Positions 1-11,744 are shown, counted from the stretch's first letter. The stretch is 64,000 bases of DNA from Artemia franciscana (GCF_032884065.1 NC_088873.1:744001-808000); one strand, 5' to 3'. Notes: generated from the letters alone by a model not told the origin. Numbers and translations: made by a program.

Positions 1-973
1 CTGGCAACACTGAGGCAAAGCGACAGGACAGAACACATCTCTGCTTAGCTAACTCTGGTCGGTGACTGTGCGAATCAAGAGGAAGGTCCTAGGACTGAGT
101 ACTTGAAATGGACTTTCATTTGATGACATAATTCACTTATCTTTGTGTACTTATTCCGAACTGACTTCACCATTATGTAAAACAGGAGTTGAAAATATCA
201 AGCAAGGTTTCAAGAGACAGGGACGGATCTGGGGGCGGAAGAATACTCCCAAAAGGTATTTCTGGCATCCTACTTTTTTTTCTCCTTTTAACACTTTTTT
301 GGTCCTTTTGTCTTATAGCCACCACAATCAAGTTCTTGTGTCGCGAACATAAGACAATAACCGGTTTTCATAGTCTTTATTCCAGATAATATTAGCTTCG
401 GCTAATATTGGAAACTACATAATATTGGGAAACTACATAATAGCTATATTTTAATTAAATATTAGGTATTTTCGTTAGTTTTGGTTAGTTTAGATTACGT
501 ATTTGATACAATACTTTGGGTGGCCCCTTCCATAATTCTTTGTTTGTGTTTTCATAGTTTTGCTGATATTTTCATCAAATTTTATTTTATTAGCATTTAC
601 CAAACTTACTTCTCGACAGAACTTGAATGTGGTGGCTATAAGACACAAATATCCTTTTTTTAATAAACTTGTCAATTTAGTCAACTATTGGCGCCCTTTT
701 TACAATGTTCCCACCAAAATTTTGTTGGCCATCCGCCTTTATAAACAGATGCATGAAACTTAGTTGTCAAGGGTAAAAGACTAGTATTTTACGGGGGGGG
801 GGGTTTCTTGTTTTGCCTGACACTATAAGTTTTGTTCTTTTTTTATAAAACAAGAATCCATTCTGGGAGGGGCAACTGATTTCATCATGCTGTAAAAGCA
901 TTTATTTAAAGCCAAGATGGCTTACTTAAGATACCCACTTTTTGAGCTCTCCCTGGTCAGTTCAAAACCAGGA
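1..973. other. Non-coding stretch, dispersed-repeat fragment
   Basis: No gene is seen. The part around 500-640 (a CCATAATTCTTTG motif, then an AT-rich stretch, then CTTCTCGA) resembles segments near 45410-45530 and 54400-54500, so it is probably a fragment of a dispersed repeat. A run of G occurs near 795. The short reading frames show no coding character. Confidence 0.5.
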
Positions 974-1144
974 ATATAAGTGAAAACGAGGGGCGCAAAA
1001 CGGATTGGGTTAAATGTAATATGCATGGAAAATTAATCCAAGTTAGAAATGCACAAAAATGAAAAATCAAGCTGAGGGAGACGGGTTCAAACACCATGTT
1101 GAGTAAAATCCAATCCGTATTACGCCTCTCATTTTCACTTACAT
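974..1144. mobile_element. Small foldback MITE
   Basis: Two arms of about 38 bases are imperfect inverted copies. The left arm (974-1011) contains AAGTGAAAACGAGGGGCG, and the right arm (1107-1144) read on the minus strand contains AAGTGAAAATGAGAGGCG. The roughly 95-base centre has no coding potential. This is the layout of a non-autonomous inverted-repeat element. I see no clear target duplication, so the exact ends are uncertain. Confidence 0.6.
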
Positions 1145-1670
1145 TAATTGTTTATCGAGAAAAAAAATCTACGTTTTGTTTTCTTGTCTTTGCATTTATT
1201 ATTTTTGACTTTTTAGTCTTATGTCAGGCCAAAAAGTCTTTAAAATTGTCTTATCTATATATTAGAGTTTGTTTCACAGTCTTTGATATGCTTCATCACC
1301 TGTCTGTGTCATTTTAATTATACAGAGGGAGTATATAAGAGTAATACAAAAGTAACGTATACAAGAGTAACGAATAATTAGCAAATTAATGTGAGAAAAA
1401 GAAAGTTGATCGGTTAACGAAAACGAATTAAGACGATTCGATACAATACAAGAACGCCCTATCGAGTTCATTGTAAACGTTTTTAGTTTATGTGGTAACA
1501 TTATTTAGAATTGATTGGGCGACTGGTCATAAATTTACAACTTGGATAATAGATTTGAATAAACGAATATTGAGGCCCCTCTGCCTCCTGGAAGACACAT
1601 ATCCGCTATTCCTTTCTTCCCTTAATGATTTAAGATGACGTATAAGTTTAACGGCGATCCCCCTCAGGTC
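1145..1670. other. AT-rich non-coding DNA
   Basis: No gene, RNA or clear repeat was recognised. The stretch ends where module A of the composite tandem-repeat structure begins. Confidence 0.4.
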
Positions 1671-2420
1671 AAGATTCAGGTGCAGATATTATAATAGGAA
1701 ATATTTTCCAAGATATAAAGGTGCTTGCTACATAATAGAGAACATTTGTTACGTATTTAAAACTTGTTTGTTTACTTATGCAAGTGGTTTGATTCAAAAT
1801 TTCCTTGGTTGTTTCTTCATAAAAACCTGCAAGGCCGGAAAAAATCCTTCAGAGCACGTCAAATCAGAATTTACTTGGTTGTTACATAATAGGGAATGTT
1901 TTATAAGAGGTGCAGGTGCTTGATATAATAGAGATTTTTTTACTTGGTTGTAACGTAATTGCTTCTGTTTACTTTTGTTTGTAATGGAATAGGACTTGTT
2001 AGAGGTCCATTAGTCAGGTGGGAAATCCCCTATTTTAACTGAGGGGAGAGACACATGGGTGCTAAGTCATGACGGTCCACACGTGGGATGTGAAACGACC
2101 TAGCGTAACTTGTTTCTTATGGGCCGGTCGGGGATCCCTCAATTGTAACTGTGGAGGAGACACATTTGCGGTGAAACGTAATGACAATGAACACGTGGGT
2201 CGTTACAACACTCTTCTTCTCAGGTTTTGTTTTTTTTCTCAAGGAACCTTTATAATCTTAAGATTTTTGTCCGCATTAGGATTCAAAAGGGATAGGGCTC
2301 CAATGGATGGATCGCTATACAGCTTGACTATGAAATCCTTCCTAATAATATGAATCGGGTGATACTTTCTACATGATGACCAATTCCATTCAAGGGGAAT
2401 CCCTTGTCCCTCTTACTAAA
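1671..2420 (+). repeat. Composite repeat copy 1: modules A, B and C
   Basis: Module A (about 1671-2040) has degenerate units around CAGGTGCTTG, then TAATAGAGAA, then TTGTTACGTA. Module B (about 2041-2210) has degenerate copies of the ~28-bp unit containing CACGTGGG and ACGTAATGAC. Module C (about 2211-2420) includes TTGTCCGCATTAGGATTC. The same three modules, in reverse order and on the other strand, occupy about 22270 down to 21180; B and C also occur at 13372-13760. The shared order shows these are copies of one larger unit rather than independent repeats. Boundaries were judged by eye. Confidence 0.65.
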
Positions 2421-2819
2421 GCAATTAAATTGTTCGCATGTTTCCAACACTTTCCACATGAGAACTCACAAGCATCTTAATGCAACTGATTTTTGTTCCA
2501 TGAGATGTACCTGGCTGTTACAGTGTTATGAATTCTCTAACATGACCTAGACAGGTTAAGTTAGCTATTGAATCAGCAAGATAATACATAGCATTGGCCT
2601 TAGATATTTTATTGCGTAAATGAATACGTAGTGAAGTTTTATCTTGGAACAAGAAATCTAAGGAATGAAGACTTTTGTATATAAAAGTTTTATTAATAAA
2701 TAAAGATTATAAATCATGAAATCACAGAATAAGAAGTTAAAACGCAAAAAAAAAACAAGCGTGATAAAAACTTATAAAGGATAAAATATAAACAAAAAAC
2801 ATGAATAAAAGAAAGGTGG

Positions 2820-4082
2820 GAACCCTAGCAACAAATTCCAAGGGGGTTAGGGGTGGAGGATTGATATTAGAGATAAATTTAGGCCATATTAAGAGGTTTT
2901 TCTGAAAGGTCTTAATGAAAACGCATCGTTTCTATTGCTCTGCTAGATGCACATGCAAGAAAAAAAGACACATTTTGTGTTTGGTTATTTCTGAGAAGTT
3001 TCAATGGAAATTCCACGCTTCTTCTAACAAAGACTAAAAATATTTCATTTCAACGAGATAATATGTAGCTAGCCCATTCCCTAGCAACCAATTCCAGATG
3101 GGAAGCTTGTTATTAGACACATTTTTGACAGTTGGTTATTTCTGAGAGGTTTTACTGAAAATATCACGTTTCTTTGAGCCGAGATTATGCATATTTCACG
3201 CCACCGTGACAATATGTGACTGGTCCACCCCCTAGAAACAAATTCCAGAGGGGTGGTTTCTTATTAGAGAAAAATGTAAGCCATATTAATAGTTATTTCC
3301 GAGAGGTCTTGATAAAAATGCCTAGCATCTTTGACTGGGGGTTAGATTTCATTCCGCCTCAACCGAAAATTATTTTAACAGCTCCCACCTTAACTTTAAG
3401 TTGTAGAACATGTTATTCCAAGTAATTCGCGCCACCGTGGCAGTACGTGGCCGGCCCATGGCATCCCGGTGATACATATTATCATTCCTAAGACATTTTC
3501 TAGGCATTTTCTTGAGAAAAATCATGCAATAAATCCATTGGTTCATATTTTTGAAAGTGAATTCCCAACGTGATGCCCCTCACGGCAATGATGTCAAAGA
3601 TGCCCCTCTGATACCTTATCATCATTCCTAAGAGATTTTTTACATATTTCCTTGATAAAATTGAGCTTAAATTCCACGGATTTCTATTTTCGCATGTCAA
3701 CCCTGCATGATACACCACGCCAATCGACGCCATTGATTTGTGTTTTTGCAACTCACACCACGCCAATTGACGCCACCCTGGTAATAAGTGACCGGCCCTC
3801 TGGCACCCCCTTATCATTCCTAAGAAATTTTTCAGGTGTTTTCTTGATAAAATTGTGATTTTAGTCCATTGATTCGGGTTTTTGCAACCCACTCCCTAGG
3901 TGCTGCTCCCCACGACAATTGACGCCACCATGGCAATAAGTAGCTGGTCATCTGGCACCTCCTCATCATTCCTAAGACATTTTCAGATGCTTTCTTGGGG
4001 TAAAGTCTGTTGATTCATGTTTTCACATCCTCCAATGTGATAACCCCCATTGCAATACACGCCACCAAAAGGATTTGTTTTG
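2820..4082 (+). repeat. ~150-bp tandem repeat array, left part
   Basis: Degenerate tandem units recur. Early units (about 2823, 3080 and 3230) begin with CCTAGCAACAAATTCC-like sequence and contain a GAGAGGTCTTGA-like block. From about 3430, units carry GACGCCACC, a 'ggccctctggcacc'-like block, ATCATTCCTAAGA and CATTTTCT, with spacing near 150 bases. The array stops at the non-LTR retrotransposon and the same unit resumes after it at about 8107, so the retrotransposon inserted into a pre-existing array. The frames within it are not genes. Confidence 0.7.
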
Positions 4083-4274
4083 AATTGGATATTTATGAAC
4101 TGTGAGTAAAACCGGTCTACTTTAGTATGACGAAAATAACGAATTCAGTTACTTTGAAAAGGATTATTTTGAAACTAATTTAATCGGATGTTAGCTGTTT
4201 GACAGCATGGTGAGTAATAAACTGATTTGATTTTTGACTTTGGCTAATTGTCCATATTTGTTGGTTATACCATT

Positions 4275-5363
4275 ATGACGGAATATGTACATTCGTCGGT
4301 GTTGAATTTCGTGCAATCAAATCTTAAAAAAGGAGTAAGTCATGAAGTTATTGCTAACCATGCTGTTGGGTTTTTCGATGAGAAGTCTATTATGGCGGCT
4401 AAAATAGAACTTTGGTCTCATGTTTACGAGGGTGAACGTGTGCAAAGACGCCAAGGCGATCAAGCTAATTACCGTCACATTAAGGACATGATAGAAATCT
4501 TCCAGAAAATCGACACCGAAAATTACTCTTTGCCCAAATACATGATTATTTTACCTACCGAGGTTCCTGTTATTCCTGCTTTGGCTTATTCTAGCTTCGC
4601 CTCAAAGCTTGTAAGCATTGATTCAGAACTTAAGCAAATCCGTGAGAAGATTTCGTTGTATGATCTTAAATTCCCCCCTCTTAGCAGCCCTGGCGCTCAG
4701 TCATTGAATCCCGATCTGACAACCATTGTTATTTCTAAAGTCCCATCAGAATTAGATAATCCTGCCAAGCGTCGTGAAATAATAGTCTCTATTCCAGGTC
4801 ATGAATGTATTCACAGCATTAAGCCCTCTGGCGATAAGCTAGTGGTACGAATTGACAAGATTGCTGCAAGGAACTTTTGCAATGCCGTTCCAACTGTAAT
4901 GAGAGATTGTGACGTCAAAGTAAAAGAAACGAAATATATTGGAATCATTAAATGTATACCGACCAATTTTGATGAGGAAATGTTAATTGATTGCAATAAT
5001 ATTACTCAGAAGAAGTGAATAGGCAATTCTTTGGCTGTTAGAGTGTTTTTTGAAAACGCTGTTGCGCTCGCTAATGCACTTCGACTTGGTATAAAGATTG
5101 GGTATGATATATATCGAGTTTACGAATACCAACGCCCACCCAAATGCTGTTATAATTGCCAATCACCAAATCACTTAAAATCAAATTGTGATAAAGAAAA
5201 ATGCTGCTCCCGTTGCGCAGGGCAACATGAATCTTCGCCTGATTCTCCGTGCCAGGCTACACCAAAATGTGCGAACTGTCAAGGCAATCATGTGTCATTT
5301 TCAATGAAATGCCGAATTCTTCGTGAACTTCTGTCGAAACGATCGTCCTATACTAGAAAATGA
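4275..5363 (+). pseudogene. LINE ORF1, Gag-like zinc-knuckle protein (one in-frame stop)
   Basis: This encodes the nucleic-acid-binding ORF1 protein of the LINE, expected to coat the element RNA. The frame can be read from 4248, but the first plausible ATG is at 4275 (MTEYVHSSVL). It is 363 codons including the final stop, interrupted once by an in-frame TGA at 5016-5018; the same frame then continues. The C-terminal part (about 5150-5310) carries three cysteine/histidine knuckles: CYNCQSPNHLKSNC, then CCSRCAGQH...C, then CANCQGNH...C. The middle region has the compact helical look of LINE ORF1 proteins, without an identifiable named domain. The stop codon of ORF1 overlaps the ORF2 start. A single-base change from a tryptophan codon would explain the TGA, but this is inference. 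Confidence 0.8.
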
Positions 5364-8010
5364 GTGCTAAGACTAATTTCACTATATGTTCGTTCAATAT
5401 TAACGGTACTAAGGATAAAGACGTTTCTTTAGATCAGAAATTAGAAAATTTTGATGTTTTATTCCTCCAAGAGCATCTCCTACCTTTAGTGAGCTAAAAC
5501 TCCCTACAGAGAAGTAACGAACACTCAGTTTTTTCTAAAAGTGCACGCAAAACCTCTGGCAGATCATCAGGTGGCCTAGCATGTTTAATAAAAAAGACGC
5601 TGTTTTCACCACCCCCTTTATGCTATCACGAGAGTGATTGTTATATTGCTATTCGTCTTGCCAACCTTGTCCACATTAATGTTTATCTCCCCTGCGACCA
5701 GAAATCCCTCCGAAGTTTAACTAAATTTACAAAATTTTGCGCGTTAATAAAAAGTCTTTTGAATGGCATTGAGAGTAATGGACTGGATTAGTTATTAATC
5801 GGTGATCTGAACTGTAAAATTAACTCTTCATCAGTGCGGACTGAGCTTCTGTTAGATTCCTTACCGAATAGTTACAAAATTTTGAAGAAAGATGCCTCCC
5901 ATTCCTATATCCATAATGGTGGCTCCCTTTCAGACATTGACCATTGTATTGTTTCTTCTGGTCTCATCTGTGGCAAAGTCCATGTCGATCAGGATGAGCG
6001 TGATTACGACCATCTCCCCCTATCCCTCACTGTTACCCTTAATGCTACTGCGGAGAAGAACCTTCGTCCCAATTCTAGAAAATGGATTTCTAAAAGAGAA
6101 TGGAACAAAGTTGACTGGCCTCTTTATTTTTCTACGCTTGTTAGCCTTCTATCAACGATTAAAGTCCCTTTTAATCTGTTGTGTACAAGCGTTGGGTCCC
6201 CACAAGCCAGAATTCAGCTTAATATTTATTATAGCCACATTGTATCGTGCTTAAAGAGGTCTGAAGAAGTATCTGTTCCCCTATGTCGCTTTAGAGCAAA
6301 AACAAGAAGTTCAATTTGGAAGAATGATCCAGAGCTCAAAACAATAAAAAATCAGGCTAAGTTGTGGCTAAAAATTTGGATAGCTTGCGGCCGCCCCTTA
6401 AGGGGTAATGTTTTCGATATTAAACAAAGAACAAAGCTTGATTTTAAACGCTATCTTCGAAAAATTAGGTACAATGGTGCTGAATTTCCTAAGTCTCCTA
6501 GCCAGTGGAAAAAAGTGATTAATGTCGCGAAGTTTGATAGATCGCCTACGGCTGACCGAATCCCTAATGTATCATGGATCAATCATTATAGTAACATTTT
6601 CGATACAGTGATATATGCGGTTCATTTTCGTTTTGCCAAGCTCTGTTCTAATCTGTTGCCTAACAAAATCATTCAAGGTCATGTACCTCCCGTTAGTGTT
6701 GACCGTGTCAAAAGAAGTGTAGAGAGACTTAAATCGAAATCTTATGATATAGACGGAATCAGTGCTTTTCACCTCAACACCGATTCGGAGGAATTAGTTT
6801 ATCGCTTGCAGTTACTTTTTCAGATGTGTTTATGCTCTTCTTTAGTCCCTGATTCTTTTTTAGTTGGTAACATTACATCAATTTTGAAACGTGGTAAGGA
6901 CCCCAACTAGTTGCGCTTCGTATAGGCCTATTACGGTTGCTTGTACTTTAAGTAAAGTATTTGAATATGTTTTGCTCCCTGATCTCCTGTATAATGTAGA
7001 TTATATGTCTAATCAGTTTGGCTTCAAACCGTATATAGGATGCCAACATGCTCATCGTGCTATAGTTTCGCTATTACTTGAAGCGCATAAAAATGGTTTT
7101 GAGGTTCATTTTTGTGCACTCGATGTTTCAAAAGCTTTTGATTCAATTTGTCATAGCCAACTTTGGTATTCTTTAATCCAACTTGGTGCAAATTTGTCTA
7201 TTATATCAACTCTGTTTTTGGTATGCTAATTCATATGTTCGACTCAAGTCAGGTGACACCTACATTGGTAATATCCCCATCCGTTCTGGTCTTAGGCAAG
7301 GAGGAATCTTATCCCCTTATCTTTTTAATGCTTGTCTTTATTCTGTTTTGCCACGTATTAATCCATCATGTTTTTTAGGCCTAACTAATCTTTCGTACAT
7401 TGCATATGCAGATGATTTACTTTTGATCAGCCGCACTAAATCTAGCCTAATTAAGTCGACCCAGCTTGTTTCTAAGTCTTTTGAGGAAATCGGCCTCAAA
7501 CTTAATGCTGAAAAATGTGAATATTTAGTTTTTAATGCTAAGCATCAAAGTAGAGATCTTGATTTTGGTTATTTTTTAGTTAAGCTCGTTTCTTCGATTC
7601 GGTGGCTTGGTATTAGTATTTGTTCTTCTTTATCGGCTTTTCGATCCTGTGGGCTAAATGATATTAAAATTAAACTTAAAAAAGGGTATGCGAAAATTGT
7701 CCCGAACCGAGGCAGATTTCCACGAAAGGCTTTATCCAGACTTTATTCTACATATTGCGATCATTCTATATTGTTTCTTTCCGGTTTGCGCCCGTTGTTT
7801 AATAATCAAGATTTGCAGGGCATAAGAGTTATGTATTTTCGTTATTGTAAATATTTATTGTATCTGCCGCGTTCTTATAGAAATCAGAAGATTATCAGAA
7901 AGTTTTGTGCCACTGATATTATTTTCGTTTATGAAAAACTCTATGCTAGATTAGGTGCTGAGGCCTGTCAACGCTTGGGCCCTTACCATCCTTTGATTAG
8001 ACTGTATTAA
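5360..8010 (+). pseudogene. LINE ORF2, endonuclease and reverse transcriptase (decayed)
   Basis: ORF2 nicks the target and copies the element RNA. The N-terminal part is an apurinic-type endonuclease: CSFNING and DVLFLQEH at the start, LIGDLNCKIN at about 5793-5822, and SLSDIDHC at about 5929-5952. The reverse transcriptase follows, with CASYRPITV, ALDVSKAFDS, RSGLRQGGILSPYLFN and the catalytic AYADDLLLIS (aspartates at 7411 and 7414). The frame opened at 5360 continues to 6910 but holds an in-frame TAA at 5495-5497 and a TAG at 5789-5791. One-base frame changes are needed near 6905-6915 and near 7210-7225, the second in a run of T. The motif order fits the Jockey/CR1 side of the LINE tree, but the clade cannot be fixed by eye. 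Confidence 0.85.
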
Positions 8011-8106
8011 TTGTATTGTTTGTGTTATTTCGTTTTTCTTTCCTTAATGTCTTTACTCCGCTTAATTTGTCAAAACAAGCGGGTAACAAATAAATTATTA
8101 TTATTG

Positions 8107-8690
8107 GTTTGTGTTTTCACAAGCCATCCTTCCGTGATATGCTAGGTCAATTCACACCGCCGTCTCACACTATTACTGGTAATCTTGCACCCCCTCATTC
8201 CATACATTTTCTTGTTGAAAATCATGCATTAAATCCATTTTTTCATGTTTTTGCAATCCACCCTTCCTTGATAAACCATGTCTGCATCACCTTCTCACAC
8301 TATTACTGGCCCTCTGGCACCCTTAAGTACCTCTCATCATTTCTAAGGCATTTTCCAACATATTTCCTCGTTAAAAATCATTCTTTAAATGCTCTTAACC
8401 TGGTTAATCATTCAGGTTAAATTCTTTAACCTGAGCCTAAAACGTCCGTTAAAAATCATGCACTCCGTGATATACCATGTCAATTCACACCACCGTGTAA
8501 TACTACTACTGTCTCTCATACACCCCCCATCCGTCCTTCCTAAGACATTTTCCAGATATTTTCTTGTTGAAAGTATGTTTTAAATCCAATGGTTCTTATT
8601 TTAGCAAGCCACCCTTAACGTAGTATACCATGCCAATTCACGTTAATTTGGCACACTATACCACCCTTTGGCAAATATTATCAAACCTAA
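8107..8690 (+). repeat. ~150-bp tandem repeat array, right part
   Basis: This is the continuation of the array at 2820-4082. It has the same blocks: CACACCACCGTG-like, CTCTGGCACCC, CATCATTTCTAAGGCATTTTC, and GTTGAAAATCATGCA followed by 'ttaaatccat'. About four degenerate copies are present. Frames here are accidental. Confidence 0.65.
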
Positions 8691-8945
8691 AGCATTTTGG
8701 CATATTCTTCTACAAAATTGACTCTATAAACTAAAAATGAACATTTTTTTTATTTGAACAGTGGAAACTTGCCATTTCTTTGTTAAATTGTAATGTTTCA
8801 TAGCAATTCCCAATCTGGGGCACTCGATGGCAAGCACATGGTACCCTTTGGCGTGCATTATCACTCCTAAAGCATTTTCAGATAGTTTTCAAGAAATAAC
8901 CGTTTACAATTTAAACTTGACGCCAGTCGTGTAACTTGTGCATTG
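8690..8945 (+). repeat. Partial copy of the ~355-bp D repeat
   Basis: The stretch has 'actaaaaatgaacatt', TATTTGAACAGTGGAAACTT, GCCATTTCTTTG and CATAGCAATTCCCAATCTG. These match the D units tandemly arrayed at 13700-15600. It directly precedes the module E satellite, the same order as in copy 2. Confidence 0.6.
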
Positions 8946-8949
8946 ATTA

Positions 8950-9090
8950 AATTAAAAAAAAAATTACCCAAAGTAAGGAGCGACATTGCAACTTAAAACA
9001 AACAGAAATAATTCAGAAATAATTCCATATACAAAAGGGGCTGACCCCTCCACAGCACCTCGCTCTTTACGCTAAATTTTTTATTGTTTT
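8950..9090 (+). mobile_element. Truncated left end of dispersed element M1
   Basis: The stretch contains AAAGTAAGGAGCGACATTGC, ACTTAAAACAAACAGAAATA, 'ggggctgacccct' and CGCTCTTTACGCTAAA. It matches the left ends of the elements at 27170-27510 and 41337-41745. Confidence 0.55.
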
Positions 9091-9099
9091 ATAAATTAC

Positions 9100-10542
9100 A
9101 GTTGTGAGAAAGAAGAAAGGGTCAAAACTGTTTGATTTTTCTCCTTGTGAAGCCGGTTTTGCTAATGACACTTGTTGCGTGCTTGTTTTTGTTCATGAAA
9201 CTTAATTTTCCTTGATGTTTTTCTTCATGAGACTTAATCAATTTTGATTTACTCTCGTGAGACTTAATTTATAATGATATTTTTCTTCGTGAAACTTATG
9301 GCATGTTGATTTTCTTCGTGATACATGATGCGTGTTGGTTTTTATTCGTGAAACTTGTTGGATGTGGATTATTTTGTTAAAAAACCTAATGTATCTTGAA
9401 TTATATCTCCAAGAAACTTGTTATATTTTTATTTCTTCTTCATGAAACTTCTTGCACGGTGATTTTCCTCTTCGTGAAACTCTAATATTTATTTTTCTCC
9501 TCGTGAAGCTGGGTTTGTCCGTGGATATTGTTGCGGGCTGATTTTACTTTTTGGAAATTTTTTGATCTTGATACATTTCCTTGTGAAATTTGTTGTATGT
9601 CAACTTATGCTTTCGTGAAACTTAATTTATCATGCCATTTTTTTCGTGAAACTTATTGCATGTTGGTTTTTTTTTCGAGAAACATGATGCATGCTTTTTT
9701 GTTCGTAGAACTTGTTGCATGTGGATTTTTTCTTCAAGAAATTTAATATACCTGGATTTATGTCTTCGAGAAACTTGATATATTTTTATTTCTTCTTCAT
9801 GAAACTTGTGCATTGATTTTTCTCCTCCTGAAACCGGTTTTGTTCATGTAACTTATTGCGTGCTGATTTTTGATCGTGAAACTTAATTTATCATGATATT
9901 TTTCTTCGAGAAATCTGTAACATGTTGGTTTTTCTTCACGAAACATGACTTATTCCAGCTTGTTGCACGCTGACTCTTCTATTCGTGAAACTTGTGCATT
10001 TATATTTCTCCTAAAAAAAAAACAGTTTTGTTCGTGGAAATTGTTACATGTGGATTTTTTTGGGTTATTACTTAAAGAAACTTAATGTATCTTGATTTAT
10101 GTCTTCGAAAAACTTGTTATATGTTTATTTCTTCTTCAAGAAACTTGTTGCAAGTCGGTTTTTCTCTTCGTGAAACATGTGCATTGATTTTTTCCACTTG
10201 TGAAATCGGTTTTGTTCATAAAACAAGTTGTGCGATGATTTTGGGTTGAAAAACTGAATTTATTTCGATCTTTTTCATCGTGGAAATTGTTGTATGTTGT
10301 TTTATTCTTTCCCGAATCTTAATCTGTCCTGACATTTTTCTTTGTGAAACTGGCTGCGTATTGGTTTTCATTCGTGGAATGTGACATAGGCTGATTTTTA
10401 TTCGTGAAATTTGTTGCATGTGGATTATTCCTTCAATAAACTTAAAATATCCTCATTTGTGTCCTCGATAAACTTGTTATATTTTTATTTCTTCTTTATG
10501 AAAAATTTTACATGTTGATTTTGCTCTTCGTGAAACTTGTAC
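9100..10542 (-). repeat. Satellite E (~30-bp monomers), copy 1
   Basis: Degenerate tandem monomers of about 30 bases are read here on the plus strand as TTCGTGAAACTTGTTGCATG followed by TGATTTTTCT. The opposite strand gives the form seen at 16325-20290: GTTTCACGAACAAAAATCAG and CACGCAACAA. Variant monomers (CTCCTCGTGAAA, TCTTCGTGAAAC, TTCATGGAAC-type) alternate, giving a higher-order period. Short frames in it are artefacts of the repeat. Confidence 0.85.
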
Positions 10543-10641
10543 GCCTTTTTGTTACATGTTACTAGGCTAGGTTAACCTAAGCAACCTAACCTACATACGG
10601 TAGGTTAGGGCAATCTAACTTAGTAGCACGTAAGAAAAGGC
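10543..10641. mobile_element. 99-bp hairpin MITE at a satellite strand-switch
   Basis: The terminal inverted repeats are GCCTTTTTGTTACATGTTAC at 10543 and, on the minus strand from 10641, GCCTTTTCTTACGTGCTAC. The interior continues the imperfect palindrome through GGTTAACC and GGTAGGTTAGG. GTAC flanks both sides (10539-10542 and 10642-10645), possibly a 4-bp target duplication, though GTAC is also natural to the satellite. Satellite E reads in opposite directions on the two sides. Confidence 0.6.
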
Positions 10642-10645
10642 GTAC

Positions 10646-11000
10646 AAATGTCAAGATAGATTAATTTTCACAAACAAAATCAGCCCGCAACAAGCTCTAA
10701 GAACAAAACCTTACGATGAGGAGAAAAATCAATTTACGAGTTTTAAGAAGAGAAAAATCAACTTGCAACAAGTTTCTTGAAGAAGAAAGAAAAGTATAAT
10801 AGATTTCTCGAAGTTTCTTAAAGAAATAATATACATGCAACAAGTTCCACGAACAAAAATGTGTCAAATCAAATAGGCAAGAAAAGCGAGGAGAAAAGCC
10901 ATAAATCAAGATAAATTCAGTTTCTTGAAGAAAAAATCCACATGCATAAAGTTCCACGAACAAAAATGTGTCAAATCAAATAGGCGAAAAAAGCGAGGAT
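10646..11000 (+). repeat. Satellite E in inverted orientation
   Basis: The monomers now read GCAACAAG, TTCCACGAAC and GAGGAGAAAAATCAATTTAC on the plus strand, opposite to 9100-10542. A segment around GTGTCAAATCAAATAGGC occurs at about 10859 and again at about 10968. The 109-base spacing matches the shorter higher-order period of the satellite. Confidence 0.75.
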
Positions 11001-11627
11001 AGTATCAGCCAGTCGAAAAATCCCAACCGAAAATAACCAGATTTTATTTTTCGTTTATTATTTTTCTTCTTTACTTCATGCGTCAAGCATAGCTAGTGTG
11101 GTCTTAGAATGTAAAAACCACTTAAGTGCTCTGGTTTTGTGTCAGATATGAGGATATTTAGTTCAATGAAAGTTGCAGAAGGGGATTTAAAAAATCCTTC
11201 GGTTGAACAGAGCAGAATGTTGTTTTTGAAATTCAAAAACGAGTATTCTCTAAAAACATTCTAGCATACCTGCTTGGAAAACAATTAAAATCAACTTAAA
11301 GGAAATGTCATTTGAGTAAATTGACAGCTTGGGAGCTCCCTGTCGTGACATCCGTATCGATTGAAAGCCTTGATGACACAAGATTCATGTTATTTAAACT
11401 GCACGTATAATGAACATACAGCGCTTTGTTTACAATAATTAACAAATTACACATTTCCTTTATTTTAAACTAGCAACTTGTTGGCTTTTCGAACTTTTGA
11501 TCCCCAATACGTTTTTACAAAATTGCTTTGGGAATTCCCTTTGGTTCTGGGGATATTCACTAGATGGCCTTTGACACCGGTGAATTCCACAAGTTTCAGA
11601 ACTAGGTGTCCCAGTTTACAGTTTTTG

Positions 11628-11630
<3 letters not shown>
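11001..11630. other. Unique-looking non-coding DNA
   Basis: I recognise no gene or repeat family here. Confidence 0.4.
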
Positions 11631-11708
<78 letters not shown>

Positions 11709-11744
11709 CTCTCTCTCTCTCTCCGTCTCTCTCTCCCTCTCTCT
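11631..11744. repeat. (CT)n microsatellite
   Basis: An almost pure CT dinucleotide tract of about 114 bases. It is interrupted near its right end by CCGTCTCT and CCCTCT variants. Ser/Leu runs in overlapping frames come only from the repeat. Confidence 0.98.

Larger units (their letters stand above)
4083..8106 (+). mobile_element. Non-LTR retrotransposon (LINE), almost full length, inactivated
   Basis: The element has two reading frames in the usual LINE order: a zinc-knuckle ORF1 (4275-5363), then an endonuclease and reverse-transcriptase ORF2 (5360-8010), overlapping by ATGA. A short 3' tail ends in an ATTATTATT microsatellite at about 8096-8105, as in Jockey/CR1-type elements. It sits in the ~150-bp tandem array, which continues on both sides. 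The short TTTGTTTT-like stretches at both edges could be a target duplication but are not convincing. The exact 5' end is uncertain. Two in-frame stops plus two frameshifts in ORF2 and one stop in ORF1 mean it cannot move by itself. Confidence 0.85.

Noticed and set aside
3500-3892. 130-residue minus-strand frame
   Set aside because: Translation of the 150-bp tandem array. Its repeated KYVKNLLGM-like words follow the DNA period.
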